Assembly (NCBI GenBank): GCA_029945945.1
Contig: JAQSDM010000003.1
Coordinates: 5,192-50,791, forward strand
Source: Algoriphagus sp.
Lineage (GTDB): Bacteria > Bacteroidota > Bacteroidia > Cytophagales > Cyclobacteriaceae
DNA: 45,600 nucleotides
Direction: 5' to 3'
A program made the translations under genes and the position numbers. This document shows positions 25,836 to 35,499 of this stretch, piece after piece; position 1 is the stretch's first letter; every line of letters starts with the position of its first letter. The notes under the pieces were generated by a model. That model worked only from the letters and a program-made list of their open reading frames with translations, did no database searches and had not been told where the DNA came from.

Positions 25836-26309
25836 ATGGAATCACCTGAAAGCAATTTTTCCAAACTGGGCCTTACTCTTCCCCCGGCTCCTAAACCACT
25901 TGGAGTTTACAAACCTTGTCTGATCGATGGAAAGCACCTTTATCTTTCCGGGCACGGAACTGTCAAAGAAGACGGAAGCCTGATCATTGGCCGTGTTGGC
26001 CTTGATATGGATATGGCAGAAGGAAAGCTCGCTGCCAGACAAGTGGGTCTTGCGATGTTGGCTACAATCAAAGCCAATCTGGGATCACTCAATCGCGTAA
26101 AGCGAGTAATCAAGGTTCTGGGAATGGTGAATTGCACACTCGATTTCGAGCGTCACCCATTCGTGATCAATGGTTGCAGTGAGCTGTTTGCCCAGATTTG
26201 GGGAGAAGAAAATGGAATTGGAGTTCGCTCTGCGGTCGGAATGGGATCCTTGCCCGATAATATTCCGGTTGAGATCGAAGCGTTGTTCGAATTGCACGAA
26301 GGAGCTTAA
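25836..26309 (+). CDS. RidA-family (YjgF) protein
   Basis: This 157-aa cytosolic trimer-type protein is longer than the ~130-aa RidA archetype because of an N-terminal extension. The family fold is recognised from GVYKPCLIDGKHLYLSGHGT and the C-terminal GVRSAVGMGSLPDNIPVEIEALFEL, which contains the conserved Arg and the terminal Glu region. RidA proteins hydrolyse reactive enamine/imine intermediates made by PLP enzymes. Divergent Rid groups act in specific catabolic clusters, which suits its place in an operon with a permease. Its stop codon overlaps the stop codon of the convergent transglycosylase gene by four bases. Confidence 0.88.
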   Translation: MESPESNFSKLGLTLPPAPKPLGVYKPCLIDGKHLYLSGHGTVKEDGSLIIGRVGLDMDMAEGKLAARQVGLAMLATIKANLGSLNRVKRVIKVLGMVNCTLDFERHPFVINGCSELFAQIWGEENGIGVRSAVGMGSLPDNIPVEIEALFELHEGA

Positions 26310-27697
26310 GGCTCCACGAGTGCCTTATAAGATTCAAACAAACCCATCACGTCTCTCACATAATTGACAGCAAGATGACCTTTTGCATATCCGCTTTTCA
26401 CCACGGGATCGCGGTAATACTTGGGGTCACTTTTCAATTCTAAAAACTCAGAGACTTCGCTCCAGATTTGGGTATTTTGTCCATACTTCATCGTAAGTCT
26501 CCAGGCATCTTCGACATGTCCCTGACCAATGTTATAAGATGCCAAAATGAATTTGATTCGTTCATTGGTTTCCGGAACCCGCTCCATCCAAAATTTGTCC
26601 AGATACTTGAGGTAGCGAACTCCGCCCATTAATGATTGCTGTGGATCATTTGGATTAGTCACTCCAAATCTTTCCAGGGTGACCGGCATCAGTTGCAAAA
26701 GTCCTTCTGCGCCTGCATACGATAATGCGGTGGTATCAAATCGAGATTCCTTATAAACTAGCGAAGCCAAAAGCCTCCAATCCCAGCCAAGTTCCTCAGC
26801 TCCACCTTTTATGATCTCATCGTAAACTGAAATTTGATTCCCCGCCAATGAGGAGTAGGGGCTGTTGTTTCTGAAATAGCTATTCTTTGAATTAAGGAAA
26901 TACTTGGCGTAAAGATCCGGAATAAACCTTTTTTGTTTGTCGCCCAACCAGACGTTCAGGGAATCCAAAAGTATCGGTGAGTTCTCTCTCACCACCCAGG
27001 CTACTTCTCCTTCGTCCTTCAGTTTCCAGGAAATATCCAGACCATCATAGTAGGTTGCATTTGACTGAGCAATATTTTGATCAGCAACAGTCCATTTGAT
27101 TTTCCCGTCTACCACTTCATCAATGAGGGTTTCCTCATGCTCTGGTGACTCTACTACATAAAACCCAATCTGAAGAGAATCTCTGACAGCACAGATTTGG
27201 TCCATATAAACTGCCCCTTGTCTTACATAGACCGTATCACCTTCCAATTGCTCCCAGGAAGTGATTTCCTCGGAACTTTTAGCTCGTACTAATACAGTAC
27301 TCATTTTTCCCAATGGAATCGAAAAAGAAGCATTTTCTGCCCGTTCTGAATTTTCCTCCAGATTCATGGCAATCAGGTCGACCTTTCCTTCGCGGAGGTA
27401 ATCAAACGCCTTATCAATATCCTTGACTAAAACTAAATGAAGCTGCACTCCAAGTCTTTTTGCAAGATCTCTCAGCAATTCATATTCATAGCCCATCCTT
27501 CGGCCACGATAGATGTAATATCCTGCGGAATTGTTGTCAACAGCTGCCCGAATAAAGCCTCTGGCTTGTATGCCGGCCAGGTCCAGCTCGTACGTATCAT
27601 TGAAAACTTTTTCAAAATTCTTTTCGAGAAAAGTGCACTGGACGCCAAAGAGCATCACTGTGAAGAGAGAAAAGAAGATAATTATTACTTTTTTCAT
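26306..27697 (-). CDS. mltF: MltF-like membrane-bound lytic transglycosylase
   Basis: This 463-aa protein combines an N-terminal secretion signal (residues ~1-21, ending FGVQC, a weak lipobox), a family-3 solute-binding-like domain (about residues 45-270; GYEYELLRDLAKRLGV, then DLIAMNLEENSERAE) and a C-terminal SLT lysozyme-like domain. The catalytic Glu is E317 in YKESRFD. AGAEGLLQLMP and ILASYNIGQGHVEDA are the further GLMQ- and YN-type motifs. This is the MltF architecture: it cleaves peptidoglycan glycan strands to 1,6-anhydro-MurNAc ends, with the sensor domain binding muropeptides. It lies downstream of the RND operon terminator and has its own upstream region. Confidence 0.92.
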   Translation of the reverse strand: MKKVIIIFFSLFTVMLFGVQCTFLEKNFEKVFNDTYELDLAGIQARGFIRAAVDNNSAGYYIYRGRRMGYEYELLRDLAKRLGVQLHLVLVKDIDKAFDYLREGKVDLIAMNLEENSERAENASFSIPLGKMSTVLVRAKSSEEITSWEQLEGDTVYVRQGAVYMDQICAVRDSLQIGFYVVESPEHEETLIDEVVDGKIKWTVADQNIAQSNATYYDGLDISWKLKDEGEVAWVVRENSPILLDSLNVWLGDKQKRFIPDLYAKYFLNSKNSYFRNNSPYSSLAGNQISVYDEIIKGGAEELGWDWRLLASLVYKESRFDTTALSYAGAEGLLQLMPVTLERFGVTNPNDPQQSLMGGVRYLKYLDKFWMERVPETNERIKFILASYNIGQGHVEDAWRLTMKYGQNTQIWSEVSEFLELKSDPKYYRDPVVKSGYAKGHLAVNYVRDVMGLFESYKALVEP

Positions 27698-27791
27698 TCA
27701 AATGGATCAGACTAGATCCAGGATGGTTAACAAAAGCCCATTTGGCAAATGCTATGCCAAAAGAAAAACAAAGCTTTTGTTAAAAAAAGCA

Positions 27792-27828
27792 AATAAAAAA
27801 ATGAAGGCTGCTATCTGCAGCCTTCATT
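27792..27828 (-). terminator. Terminator of RND/TolC operon
   Basis: An 11-bp perfect stem (27801-27811 with 27817-27827, loop of five) is followed on the minus strand by a U-rich tract. It stands just past the stop of the TolC-like gene. Confidence 0.85.
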
Positions 27829-27834
27829 TCAAAT

Positions 27835-29184
27835 TTATTCTACCGTCGGAAGATTTAAATCCTCAAAACTATTTTGGAAAAATATCTTTCCTGATAATCT
27901 TTTTAATTCGATTTCCTGCTCCTTAATGCTAAAAAGGGAGGTTATCAATCGGTTTTGGGCCGTCAGTAAATTGAGCTGAGCATCCCTGAATTCCAGGTAA
28001 GAAGAAATTCCCAATCTGAATCTCTCCAAGGCAATCTCTGTACTTTCTTTAGCGACTGCGTAGTTTTTTTGCTCAATTACCAAGAGAGCTCTGTTGTTTT
28101 GGTAGGTATTAAATGCCCGATGAATGTCAGACTGGAGTTGAATTTCAAATTGATCAACCGCATAGCTTAATGCGTTTTGCTGAACTTTTGAATTTTGAAT
28201 TCTTCGGTTTAGCGTAAGACCACTAAAAAGGTTGACAGTTATATTTCCACCGTAGTTAAAACCTTGTCTTTGGTTTTGAATCAGGAAACCAGCGTCAGAA
28301 TTTGAGGTGTTGTTGATGTAATTTGCATTCAAATTCAATGCTGGAAGCCTTGTAGCTTGCAATTCCTTCATCTGGAGGAATGCTACGTTTTCTTGCCGCT
28401 GAGCCACCAGCAAAAATTTATTATCCATGAAGGCATTTTCTTCTAACTCCAAAAGAGTGAGGCTTTCTGTGATAATGATAGTATCCTGTACCATGAACTC
28501 GGTATCAGGTTCCAAGGCCATCAACTCATTCAAATTCACCCGTGCATTTTGAATGATTCGTTCTTGCGCAAGGAGCAGACTTAAATCAGAGTTGTAATCC
28601 ACCTCTGCTGTCAGGAAATCACGCTTTCCGGCACCGCCCAATTCATATTGAGCCTGAGCAATGTCTAATCTGGATTGACTCAGTTCCAATGTAGTCTTGA
28701 GGACATCATATCGCTGAAGTTCCAAAACAAGTCTGTAATAAGCAGTTGAAATTCCTGCCACCGTGTTTTCTACAGCGATTTTTGCCTCAAGTTCACTGAT
28801 TTCAGATAGCTGACCCAATTGTTTCATGATAGCAAAACTCTCGGGCCTGAAACCATAGATTCCAACAACAGAAAAGTTTTCTGTTCTTGATTTAGCATCA
28901 TCAATTTGTCTTGGCTCCGGATCGTTTACAAACTTCTGCTCCACATCTTCTTTGGCAAAAGATCGGGCATAAGTTGCATCCACAGTCGGCATGAACAAGG
29001 TTCCTACCCCTATTTTCTGATCTCCCTCACGGAGAGCAACATTTTCTACTGCGATTTTGATCTGAAGATTCTTCTCCAAACCAATCAAAATCGCCTTTTC
29101 CAAGTCTAATGACTCTTGACTTTGTGCAAAAAGATGGGTTCCAAATATGCTCAAGGCGAGCATGGCAACTAGTTTCTTCATCAA
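27835..29184 (-). CDS. TolC-family outer-membrane efflux channel
   Basis: This 449-aa protein has a signal peptide (MMKKLVAMLALSIFGTHLFAQ) followed by the duplicated helical OEP domains of TolC. Key stretches are LDLEKAILIGLEKNLQIKIAVENV near the N-terminus and the second-repeat LNLLTAQNRLITSLFSIKEQEIELKRLSGKIF near the end. It should form the trimeric channel that completes the tripartite pump. Its start overlaps the RND pump stop by four bases (ATGA), showing tight translational coupling, and it is the last gene of the four-gene operon. Confidence 0.95.
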   Translation of the reverse strand: MMKKLVAMLALSIFGTHLFAQSQESLDLEKAILIGLEKNLQIKIAVENVALREGDQKIGVGTLFMPTVDATYARSFAKEDVEQKFVNDPEPRQIDDAKSRTENFSVVGIYGFRPESFAIMKQLGQLSEISELEAKIAVENTVAGISTAYYRLVLELQRYDVLKTTLELSQSRLDIAQAQYELGGAGKRDFLTAEVDYNSDLSLLLAQERIIQNARVNLNELMALEPDTEFMVQDTIIITESLTLLELEENAFMDNKFLLVAQRQENVAFLQMKELQATRLPALNLNANYINNTSNSDAGFLIQNQRQGFNYGGNITVNLFSGLTLNRRIQNSKVQQNALSYAVDQFEIQLQSDIHRAFNTYQNNRALLVIEQKNYAVAKESTEIALERFRLGISSYLEFRDAQLNLLTAQNRLITSLFSIKEQEIELKRLSGKIFFQNSFEDLNLPTVE

Positions 29185-32100
29185 ATTTGAGCTAATCTGC
29201 CTTTTTTAGAGGTGAGGTATGTATAAATTGCCGGGATGACATATAGGGTAAGAACTGTAGCAAAGGCCAATCCACCGATTACGGAAGCTCCCATCGGTAC
29301 ACGGCTTTCCGCTCCCGCCCCTAGTGCAAGCGCAATTGGAAGAATTCCCAAGATGGTAGACATACTGGTCATCAAAATCGGACGGAATCGAGCTACAGCT
29401 GCACCAAAAATTGCTTCTTCCGGAGACATTCCCTCATCTTTCCGTTGATTGGCAAATTCAACAATAAGAATACCGTTTTTGGTAACTAGACCTATCAACA
29501 TAATGATCCCAATTTGGCTAAATATGTTCAGGGTAAAATTGAAAATCCAAAGCGTGAACAAAGCCCCAAACAAGGCCAAAGGAACTGTAAACATGATTGT
29601 AAGCGGATCCATGAAGCTTTCAAACTGAGCTGCAAGCACCAAATAGATCAACACCAAGGCGAAAACAAAGGCAAATAGCAAACTGTTAGAACTTTCTCTG
29701 AATTCTTTAGATGGACCAGCAACATCTGTAGCATAGGAATCATCCAAAACTTCTGCAGCAACTCGATCCATTTCGTCCAAACCATCACCAATCGTATATC
29801 CGGTTGCCAAGTTGGCTGAAACGGTAGCACTCACAAAACGATTGAAACGATACAATTGAGGAGGAGTACTTCTTTCCTTCACCTTCACAAGATTATCAAG
29901 CTGAACGAGCTGTCCATTCTCAGCGCGCACATAAAGCATTCTGAGATTAATAGGCTCGTTTCTGTCCTGCAATTGCATTTCACCTACCACTTGGTACTGC
30001 TTGCCATTCATGATGAAATAGGCAAATCGCTGTCCGGAATAGGATAACTGAAGTGTACGGGCTATTTCCTGTACAGATACTCCAATATTTCGGGCTTTTT
30101 CTCTGTCAATTTCTATTTCAAGTTCCGGCTTGGTAAACTTCAAATTGATATCCGTGAAAATAAAGGCTGGGCTTTGACCAACTTTCTCCATGAATGGAGG
30201 AATCACTTCTTTCAATTCTTCAAGAGAATTAGCCTGAATCACATATTGCACCGGAAGTCCTCCTCTTCTGTCACCAATGGACTGAGGTTGCGAAGCAGAA
30301 GCTCTTACCGAAGTGAATTTTTTCAACCTGACATTGATGTCTTCAAAGATTTGTTGCTGAGTTCTTGATCTTTTATCAGCGTCAGTTAAAATGAATCTCA
30401 CAAATCCTGAATTTGTATTGGCAGTACCAAAACCCGGAGAAGTAACTGAGATTAGTCCATCCACCTCATCTGAAGGCATTTCAGCTTCAAATTGCTTCAC
30501 CATATCATCGATGACCCGATCCATGTAACCAAATGTAGCTCCCTCGGGCCCTGTAAGATTTATTCTTACCTCGCTTCTGTCTTCCATAGGCACAAGTTCA
30601 GTCTTGAGGTTTGTAATCAGAAAATAAATTCCGATTCCCATGAAGCCAATCAAAACAAAGGATACCCACTTGAAATTCATGAACCAGCTTAGAGATCTGT
30701 CATAAGCGTCATTTAACCATACAAAGCCTGGCTCTGTAAAATTGTAGAACCAATTATGTTTCTCTCTTCTTTTTAACATCCTCGCACTGAGCATAGGAGT
30801 CATCGTCAATGCTACAAAAGCTGAAATAATTACAGAACCTGCGACCACAATACCGAACTCACGGAAGAGTCGGCCAGTTGTACCTGTCAGGAAAATAACC
30901 GGAAGGAATACCGCTGCCAAAGCAACTGTGGTGGCAATAACAGCAAAGAAAATTTCCTCAGATCCTTTTTTCGCAGCCTCCAAGGGACTTTCTCCTTTTT
31001 CAATTCGAGAATAGATATTCTCTAAGACTACAATTGCATCATCTACTACCAAGCCAATCGAAAGTACAATCCCCAAAAGTGTAAGAACGTTGATCGAGAA
31101 GTCCATCAGGTACATGATGAAAAACACTCCGATCAGGGAGATTGGAATCGTAATCACCGGGATGAATGTGGTGCGCCAATCTCTGAGGAAAAGGAATATA
31201 ATCGCTACAACAAGAATGAAGGCTGTGATAATAGTCTCCTCAACTTCGGCAATGGAACTTCGGATATATTGGGTTCCGTCGAAGGCAATAACAATTTCAA
31301 TATCGGCCGGGAGATCTTTTTTGATAAACTCCAATCTTCGATACAACTCATCAACAATCTCAATGCTATTTGAACCGGGAAGTGGGACTAAAACAACCGC
31401 TAACATCGGTACACCGTTACGCTTCAATACCGTTTTTTCATTCAATGCAGAAAGCTCAGCTTTTCCAATATCCTGAAACCGAACGATGTTATTTTGATCT
31501 TCCTTGATGATAAGATCATTGAACTCCTGTGGGGAGCTCAAACGACTTTTAGTTCGAACTGATAGTTCGATGTTTTGACCTTCTATTCTGCCTGAGGGAA
31601 GCTCGATATTTTCACTTTGAACTTTACTCAGTACATCAAGTGGAGTGATACCATAGGATGCCATCTTCAATGGATCCATTCTCAATCGGATGGCATATTC
31701 TTTTTCTCCCCAAATCTGAACACGGCTCACACCAGGGATTGTCTGAAGCCTTTCCTTAAAAATATTATTAGCAATGTCAGAAATCTCAAGAAGGTTGCGG
31801 GTCTTGCTGCTGACATTCAGATAAAAGATCGGTTGTGAATCAGCGTCAGATTTTGCCACAACGGGTGGTTCTGCATCAGGAGGAAGGTTTCGCTGAGCTC
31901 CGGCGACTTTGTCTCGTACGTCATTTGCCGCAGCTTCCAAATCTCCGCCAACCTCAAATTCCACAGTAATATTACTGCGTCCGTCGGCACTTACTGATGT
32001 CATGGATTTGATACCCTGAATACCATTGATTTGCTCTTCCAATGGTTCTGTAATTTGAGCTTCGATTACATCCGCATTGGCGCCGACATAACTGGTGCTG

Positions 32101-32243
32101 ACACTGATCACGGGTGGATCTACACTTGGGAACTCCCGGATACCCAATAAAGAAATACCGATTCCCCCAAATAGTAAAATCACCAGGGACATCACGATGG
32201 CCAATACTGGCCTATTAATACTGATCTCTGAAAGACTAGCCAT
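29181..32243 (-). CDS. RND (HAE1/AcrB-type) multidrug efflux pump
   Basis: At 1020 aa it is full length for an AcrB-like transporter. It has the N-terminal membrane helix (RPVLAIVMSLVILLFGGIGI), porter domains, and the proton-relay segment GIVLSIGLVVDDAIVVLENIYSRIEKG with the paired aspartates in TM4. The second half repeats the fold (GIIMLIGLVTKNGILIVEFANQ). It exports substrates using the proton gradient together with the adaptor and TolC-like proteins encoded on either side. The substrate is unknown. It starts one base after the adaptor stop codon, so the two are co-transcribed. Confidence 0.96.
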   Translation of the reverse strand: MASLSEISINRPVLAIVMSLVILLFGGIGISLLGIREFPSVDPPVISVSTSYVGANADVIEAQITEPLEEQINGIQGIKSMTSVSADGRSNITVEFEVGGDLEAAANDVRDKVAGAQRNLPPDAEPPVVAKSDADSQPIFYLNVSSKTRNLLEISDIANNIFKERLQTIPGVSRVQIWGEKEYAIRLRMDPLKMASYGITPLDVLSKVQSENIELPSGRIEGQNIELSVRTKSRLSSPQEFNDLIIKEDQNNIVRFQDIGKAELSALNEKTVLKRNGVPMLAVVLVPLPGSNSIEIVDELYRRLEFIKKDLPADIEIVIAFDGTQYIRSSIAEVEETIITAFILVVAIIFLFLRDWRTTFIPVITIPISLIGVFFIMYLMDFSINVLTLLGIVLSIGLVVDDAIVVLENIYSRIEKGESPLEAAKKGSEEIFFAVIATTVALAAVFLPVIFLTGTTGRLFREFGIVVAGSVIISAFVALTMTPMLSARMLKRREKHNWFYNFTEPGFVWLNDAYDRSLSWFMNFKWVSFVLIGFMGIGIYFLITNLKTELVPMEDRSEVRINLTGPEGATFGYMDRVIDDMVKQFEAEMPSDEVDGLISVTSPGFGTANTNSGFVRFILTDADKRSRTQQQIFEDINVRLKKFTSVRASASQPQSIGDRRGGLPVQYVIQANSLEELKEVIPPFMEKVGQSPAFIFTDINLKFTKPELEIEIDREKARNIGVSVQEIARTLQLSYSGQRFAYFIMNGKQYQVVGEMQLQDRNEPINLRMLYVRAENGQLVQLDNLVKVKERSTPPQLYRFNRFVSATVSANLATGYTIGDGLDEMDRVAAEVLDDSYATDVAGPSKEFRESSNSLLFAFVFALVLIYLVLAAQFESFMDPLTIMFTVPLALFGALFTLWIFNFTLNIFSQIGIIMLIGLVTKNGILIVEFANQRKDEGMSPEEAIFGAAVARFRPILMTSMSTILGILPIALALGAGAESRVPMGASVIGGLAFATVLTLYVIPAIYTYLTSKKGRLAQI

Positions 32244-32244
32244 C

Positions 32245-33324
32245 TTAATTGATTTGAGTAAACTTCACCGGCATTCCCTGCCTTGCTTGCATTACACCTG
32301 TTGTGAGAACCAGATCACCTTCATTCAAGCCTTTCAATACCTGAACCTGAGTATCTGTACGAGTGCCGATTTCAATGATTCTTTCTTCGGCTTTACCTTC
32401 AGCATTAATAATAAAAACTTTATAACCTGTCAACTCAGGAATCACGGCTTCCGCCGGAACCATCAAAGCACTTTCCAAAGTCGCCAATACGAATCGAATT
32501 CTTACAAACATGCCCGGCAAAAATCTTCCCTCTTTGTTCGAGCTTTGAGCTCTCAATTTCAAAGTTCGGGTAGCCTGATCAATCTGTGGTTCGAAAGCGA
32601 ATACTTTTCCTTCCACTTCTTGGTCAGAAGATTCATTGGTGAAGTAAACGGATGCTCCCACCTTGACATCACTTGCATATCTTTCAGGAATCGAAAACTC
32701 AATTTTGATTGGATCAATATTTACGAAGGAAGCAATGACATCGTTTGTTCCAATCACACTGCCTTCACTGATCATTCTCAGACCCAGTCTCCCGTTGAAT
32801 GGAGCTCTGATTACTGTTTTGGAAAGCTGAGCCTCTACCAGTTTAATGTCAGAAAGAGTGGTATTAAATTGATTCAGGACAATATCATACTCCTCTTGAC
32901 TGATTGCTTCTCGTGCCAAAAGTTGTTTTTGTCTGTTCTCCTGACTTTCAAAAAGCTTCTGGGTGAATTGAAGTTTTTGATATTGTGCCTGCAATTGATC
33001 GTCATTCAGATAAACGAGAGGCGTTCCTTTTGTGACATATTGACCTTCTTTGAAGGCAATTCGATCAACCAATCCGGAAATTTCCGATCTCAAATCCACG
33101 GATTCATTTGGCAAAATGGTACCAGTCACTTGAAGTTGATTCGTCAGAGTTTCCAGCTTTAGCTTTACCGCGTTAACCTGCAAATCCTGTGAAGCTCCAG
33201 CGGGTTCTCCTGCAGCCGGTGCTGGCTCAGGAGTTTTCTGGGTATTCAATCTGGGATAAAAAAAGGCTATCGCAACGATTAGAATAATGCCGACGATCAA
33301 TATGATCTTAGTCTGTTTTTTCAT
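32245..33324 (-). CDS. RND periplasmic adaptor (membrane fusion protein)
   Basis: This 359-aa protein starts with a single membrane anchor (KIILIVGIILIVAIAFFYP, residues ~6-24) and a Pro/Ala-rich linker. The lipoyl/barrel-sandwich halves (LRSEISGLVDRIAFKEGQYVTKGTPLVYL and VIRAPFNGRLGLRMISEGSVIG) flank a short helical hairpin, followed by beta-barrel and membrane-proximal domains. This is the AcrA/MexA plan. It bridges the pump and the outer-membrane channel. It lies 21 bp downstream of the alpha/beta hydrolase gene and one base upstream of the pump gene. Confidence 0.95.
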   Translation of the reverse strand: MKKQTKIILIVGIILIVAIAFFYPRLNTQKTPEPAPAAGEPAGASQDLQVNAVKLKLETLTNQLQVTGTILPNESVDLRSEISGLVDRIAFKEGQYVTKGTPLVYLNDDQLQAQYQKLQFTQKLFESQENRQKQLLAREAISQEEYDIVLNQFNTTLSDIKLVEAQLSKTVIRAPFNGRLGLRMISEGSVIGTNDVIASFVNIDPIKIEFSIPERYASDVKVGASVYFTNESSDQEVEGKVFAFEPQIDQATRTLKLRAQSSNKEGRFLPGMFVRIRFVLATLESALMVPAEAVIPELTGYKVFIINAEGKAEERIIEIGTRTDTQVQVLKGLNEGDLVLTTGVMQARQGMPVKFTQIN

Positions 33325-33345
33325 AAAGAAAATAAAATACTCGGT

Positions 33346-34128
33346 TTAGGTTTGACTTTGGATAAAAGCAAGGGAGAGCTCATTGAACCGCTGAGGCTGT
33401 TCTACATTGACTACATGTCCGCATTTATCCAATATTTTTAGAATTGAACTCGAATGATTTTTAACAATTTTCTTTACCGGCTCCAAAAACATCACATCCT
33501 GATCACCCATCACATACAAAGTCGGTATTCCCAAATCGGATTCTTTAAAATACCTCAATAGGGGATTAATACTTTTGGTCAGTTTAAACCAGCGGATAAA
33601 CTCTTGTTGGCAGAGCTTCTGAGCTTCTCTGATAAACAAGTTTCTTGATTCGGCATGTTGCTTTCTGGGCATAATTACGAATGCAAACAAACTGTAAAGC
33701 CACATGTAGGGAATTATTCTTTTAAAAGCATTCCCCAGAAAAACAAGAATCCTTGACTGTGTTGTCAATCTGGTCACTGCACCAGCCATCACCAGAGACT
33801 TCACTCTTTCCGGTTGTAGTTCGGCTAATTGCCTCGCCAGAATCGTACCTAAAGAAACCCCCATAAAATGAGCTGGGGGCAAATTGATATGATCCAGGAC
33901 TTCAATGATGTCCTCGGTCACCGCCCGGATAGTATATTCTTCGTTGTAGATGGCTTGTGGAAGCTCGGCAGATTTTCCATGCCCTCTCAAATCAATCAGC
34001 AATAAGTTATAATGCTCTCTGAAGTCCTTTAATTGCTTATACCATACAGCAGAAGAACCGCCGGCTCCATGAATGAAGACAACCCATTCTTTACTTACAG
34101 AGTGATGGAATTCTTTATAGTATAGCAT
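33346..34128 (-). CDS. Alpha/beta hydrolase
   Basis: This 260-aa cytosolic protein has the full alpha/beta-hydrolase signature: oxyanion HGAGGS (residue ~20), DLRGHGKS, nucleophile elbow GVSLG (Ser92), the acid-region motif GDQDVMFL and the base His in CGHVVNVEQP. It most resembles small ester or lactone hydrolases; a specific substrate cannot be named. It is the first gene of the RND operon, only 21 bp before the adaptor, which is an unusual position for a hydrolase. It may act on a compound or signal handled by the pump. No TetR-type regulator is found next to the operon. Confidence 0.9.
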   Translation of the reverse strand: MLYYKEFHHSVSKEWVVFIHGAGGSSAVWYKQLKDFREHYNLLLIDLRGHGKSAELPQAIYNEEYTIRAVTEDIIEVLDHINLPPAHFMGVSLGTILARQLAELQPERVKSLVMAGAVTRLTTQSRILVFLGNAFKRIIPYMWLYSLFAFVIMPRKQHAESRNLFIREAQKLCQQEFIRWFKLTKSINPLLRYFKESDLGIPTLYVMGDQDVMFLEPVKKIVKNHSSSILKILDKCGHVVNVEQPQRFNELSLAFIQSQT

Positions 34129-34150
34129 GGAGGTTAGACTCTAAGCCCGG

Positions 34151-34175
34151 TAAAAAGTTTACTGGAATGTAAAAC
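34151..34175. promoter_or_regulatory. Imperfect palindrome upstream of RND operon
   Basis: AGTTTAC followed six bases later by GTAAAACT forms an imperfect inverted repeat (one extra A) about 30 bp upstream of the hydrolase start. It could be an operator for the efflux operon. No regulator gene is adjacent, and the evidence is weak. Confidence 0.25.
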
Positions 34176-34337
34176 TAACTGAGTTTATTCAGTAAAAGAC
34201 TACAAAACATACTGGAGGCAAATCTTCGCCATCAATGGAGAAAAAAGGTGATGTTATAACGGGCTGTTAATAGGTAACTTAAATCAACCTATTTGATGCA
34301 ATTTTCCATGATAGAAGTAAAAAATAAAGGATTTGAT

Positions 34338-35402
34338 TTACAATTTCCAGCCGACTGTTGTTTGAAAAATATAATCCACCGTTGAAGCTCCTTCTGTTGG
34401 TTGATTATCGTAGTTGACTGTAGTGCCTATTTTGAAAAAGAGATCAAACTTGAATTCGTATCGGATGTCAAACTTAAAGTCAGTTCTCAATCGGTCTTTC
34501 TCAGTTAAGCTGGGGTAAGCTACTACAGTGGTGAGGAGGTCAAGATCACCAATATCAAAAATATTGTATTGTGCGCCCAAAAATGCTTCCCCGGATTGAG
34601 TTGCAGACTCTTCCCCGGTAAATTTTTCATTGTTAAAGTTCACTCCTGCCGAAAACCCGAGGTAAGTCTTATTGGTATGGACGACATATTTACCCAAACC
34701 CACCATGTTTGAAGTCCGCAAATCAATCAACTGCTCCGTATTGGAAAGCATATTAAGGTAGTATAACAAATACCAGTCCTTGGGAAGGAAGTAATTAAAC
34801 TGAGTACCTAATTCAGTTCTCTTAATCGGATCCACATCTTCCTGGGTGGATCTTAAATTATTGAATGACATGTTAACTTTCCACCTGTCCGCCAAATAAC
34901 CAATAGCGGTATTAAAAGTAAATTGACGGAAATCATTCGCTTTTGTAAGATTGGTTCCTACGTCAAAATTAAAAGACAACCTGCTTAAAAATCCCTCATC
35001 CAAGGAATTGAGGTAAACAATTTCAGATTTGAGAACCTCAACCCTATCATTAGCCGGCTTTTCTAAGTCCTCTGTCTTTTTTGAGAACTTAATTACATTA
35101 GTAGGCATGTAAGTATCAATTTCAACGATGCTGTCATTGAGACTCCGAATTCTTCCATTATACCTTCTCCCATCCGAAAGAGTAATCAGGTAATTAATTT
35201 TTGAATAAACCCGTTTGATCCCGCTCCAAGTGATCTTAAAATCCACATCGGAGTAATCTGTTTCAATCCCAAGGATATTCTTATCCATACTTTTTATTTC
35301 CCCAACTATCAGGTCGTTGTTATTCAGAATAAGGGTATCATTCTGGGCCATAGCTGGAAGTGCACAAAAGATAAAAACTGAGCACAAGAGAATTTTTATC
35401 AC
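34338..35402 (-). CDS. DUF481 outer-membrane protein
   Basis: This 354-aa protein begins with a signal peptide (MIKILLCSVFIFCALPAMAQ). The first ~130 residues are small beta elements (GEIKSMDKNILGIETDYSDVDFKITWSGIKRV). The remainder alternates amphipathic strands (FNFDVGTNLTKANDFRQFTFNTAIGYLADRWKVNMSFNNLRS) ending VDYIFQTTVGWKL, typical of a DUF481/YdiY-type beta-barrel. Its function is unknown; it is presumed to be an outer-membrane barrel. It stands alone, 209 bp upstream of the RND operon's first gene and downstream of the TonB-receptor terminator. Confidence 0.88.
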   Translation of the reverse strand: MIKILLCSVFIFCALPAMAQNDTLILNNNDLIVGEIKSMDKNILGIETDYSDVDFKITWSGIKRVYSKINYLITLSDGRRYNGRIRSLNDSIVEIDTYMPTNVIKFSKKTEDLEKPANDRVEVLKSEIVYLNSLDEGFLSRLSFNFDVGTNLTKANDFRQFTFNTAIGYLADRWKVNMSFNNLRSTQEDVDPIKRTELGTQFNYFLPKDWYLLYYLNMLSNTEQLIDLRTSNMVGLGKYVVHTNKTYLGFSAGVNFNNEKFTGEESATQSGEAFLGAQYNIFDIGDLDLLTTVVAYPSLTEKDRLRTDFKFDIRYEFKFDLFFKIGTTVNYDNQPTEGASTVDYIFQTTVGWKL

Positions 35403-35444
35403 GGGATTCTTCTATTTAAAAAACCTATAATCTAAAATAAACAA

Positions 35445-35477
35445 AAAAAGCATCCTTTAAATTAAAGGATGCTTTTT
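35445..35477 (-). terminator. Strong terminator of TonB-dependent receptor gene
   Basis: A 16-bp nearly perfect stem (35445-35460 with 35462-35477) is flanked by A-runs and T-runs on both sides. It can terminate transcription from the receptor gene (minus strand) and would work in either direction. Confidence 0.85.
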
Positions 35478-35499
35478 AGATTTAAATAATTCTGATTTA

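Noticed and set aside
32095..33162. A 355-codon plus-strand open frame opposite the RND adaptor and pump genes
   Set aside because: It is fully antisense to two clearly homologous efflux genes, is rich in Ser/Asn/Phe without any domain, and has no signal for expression.
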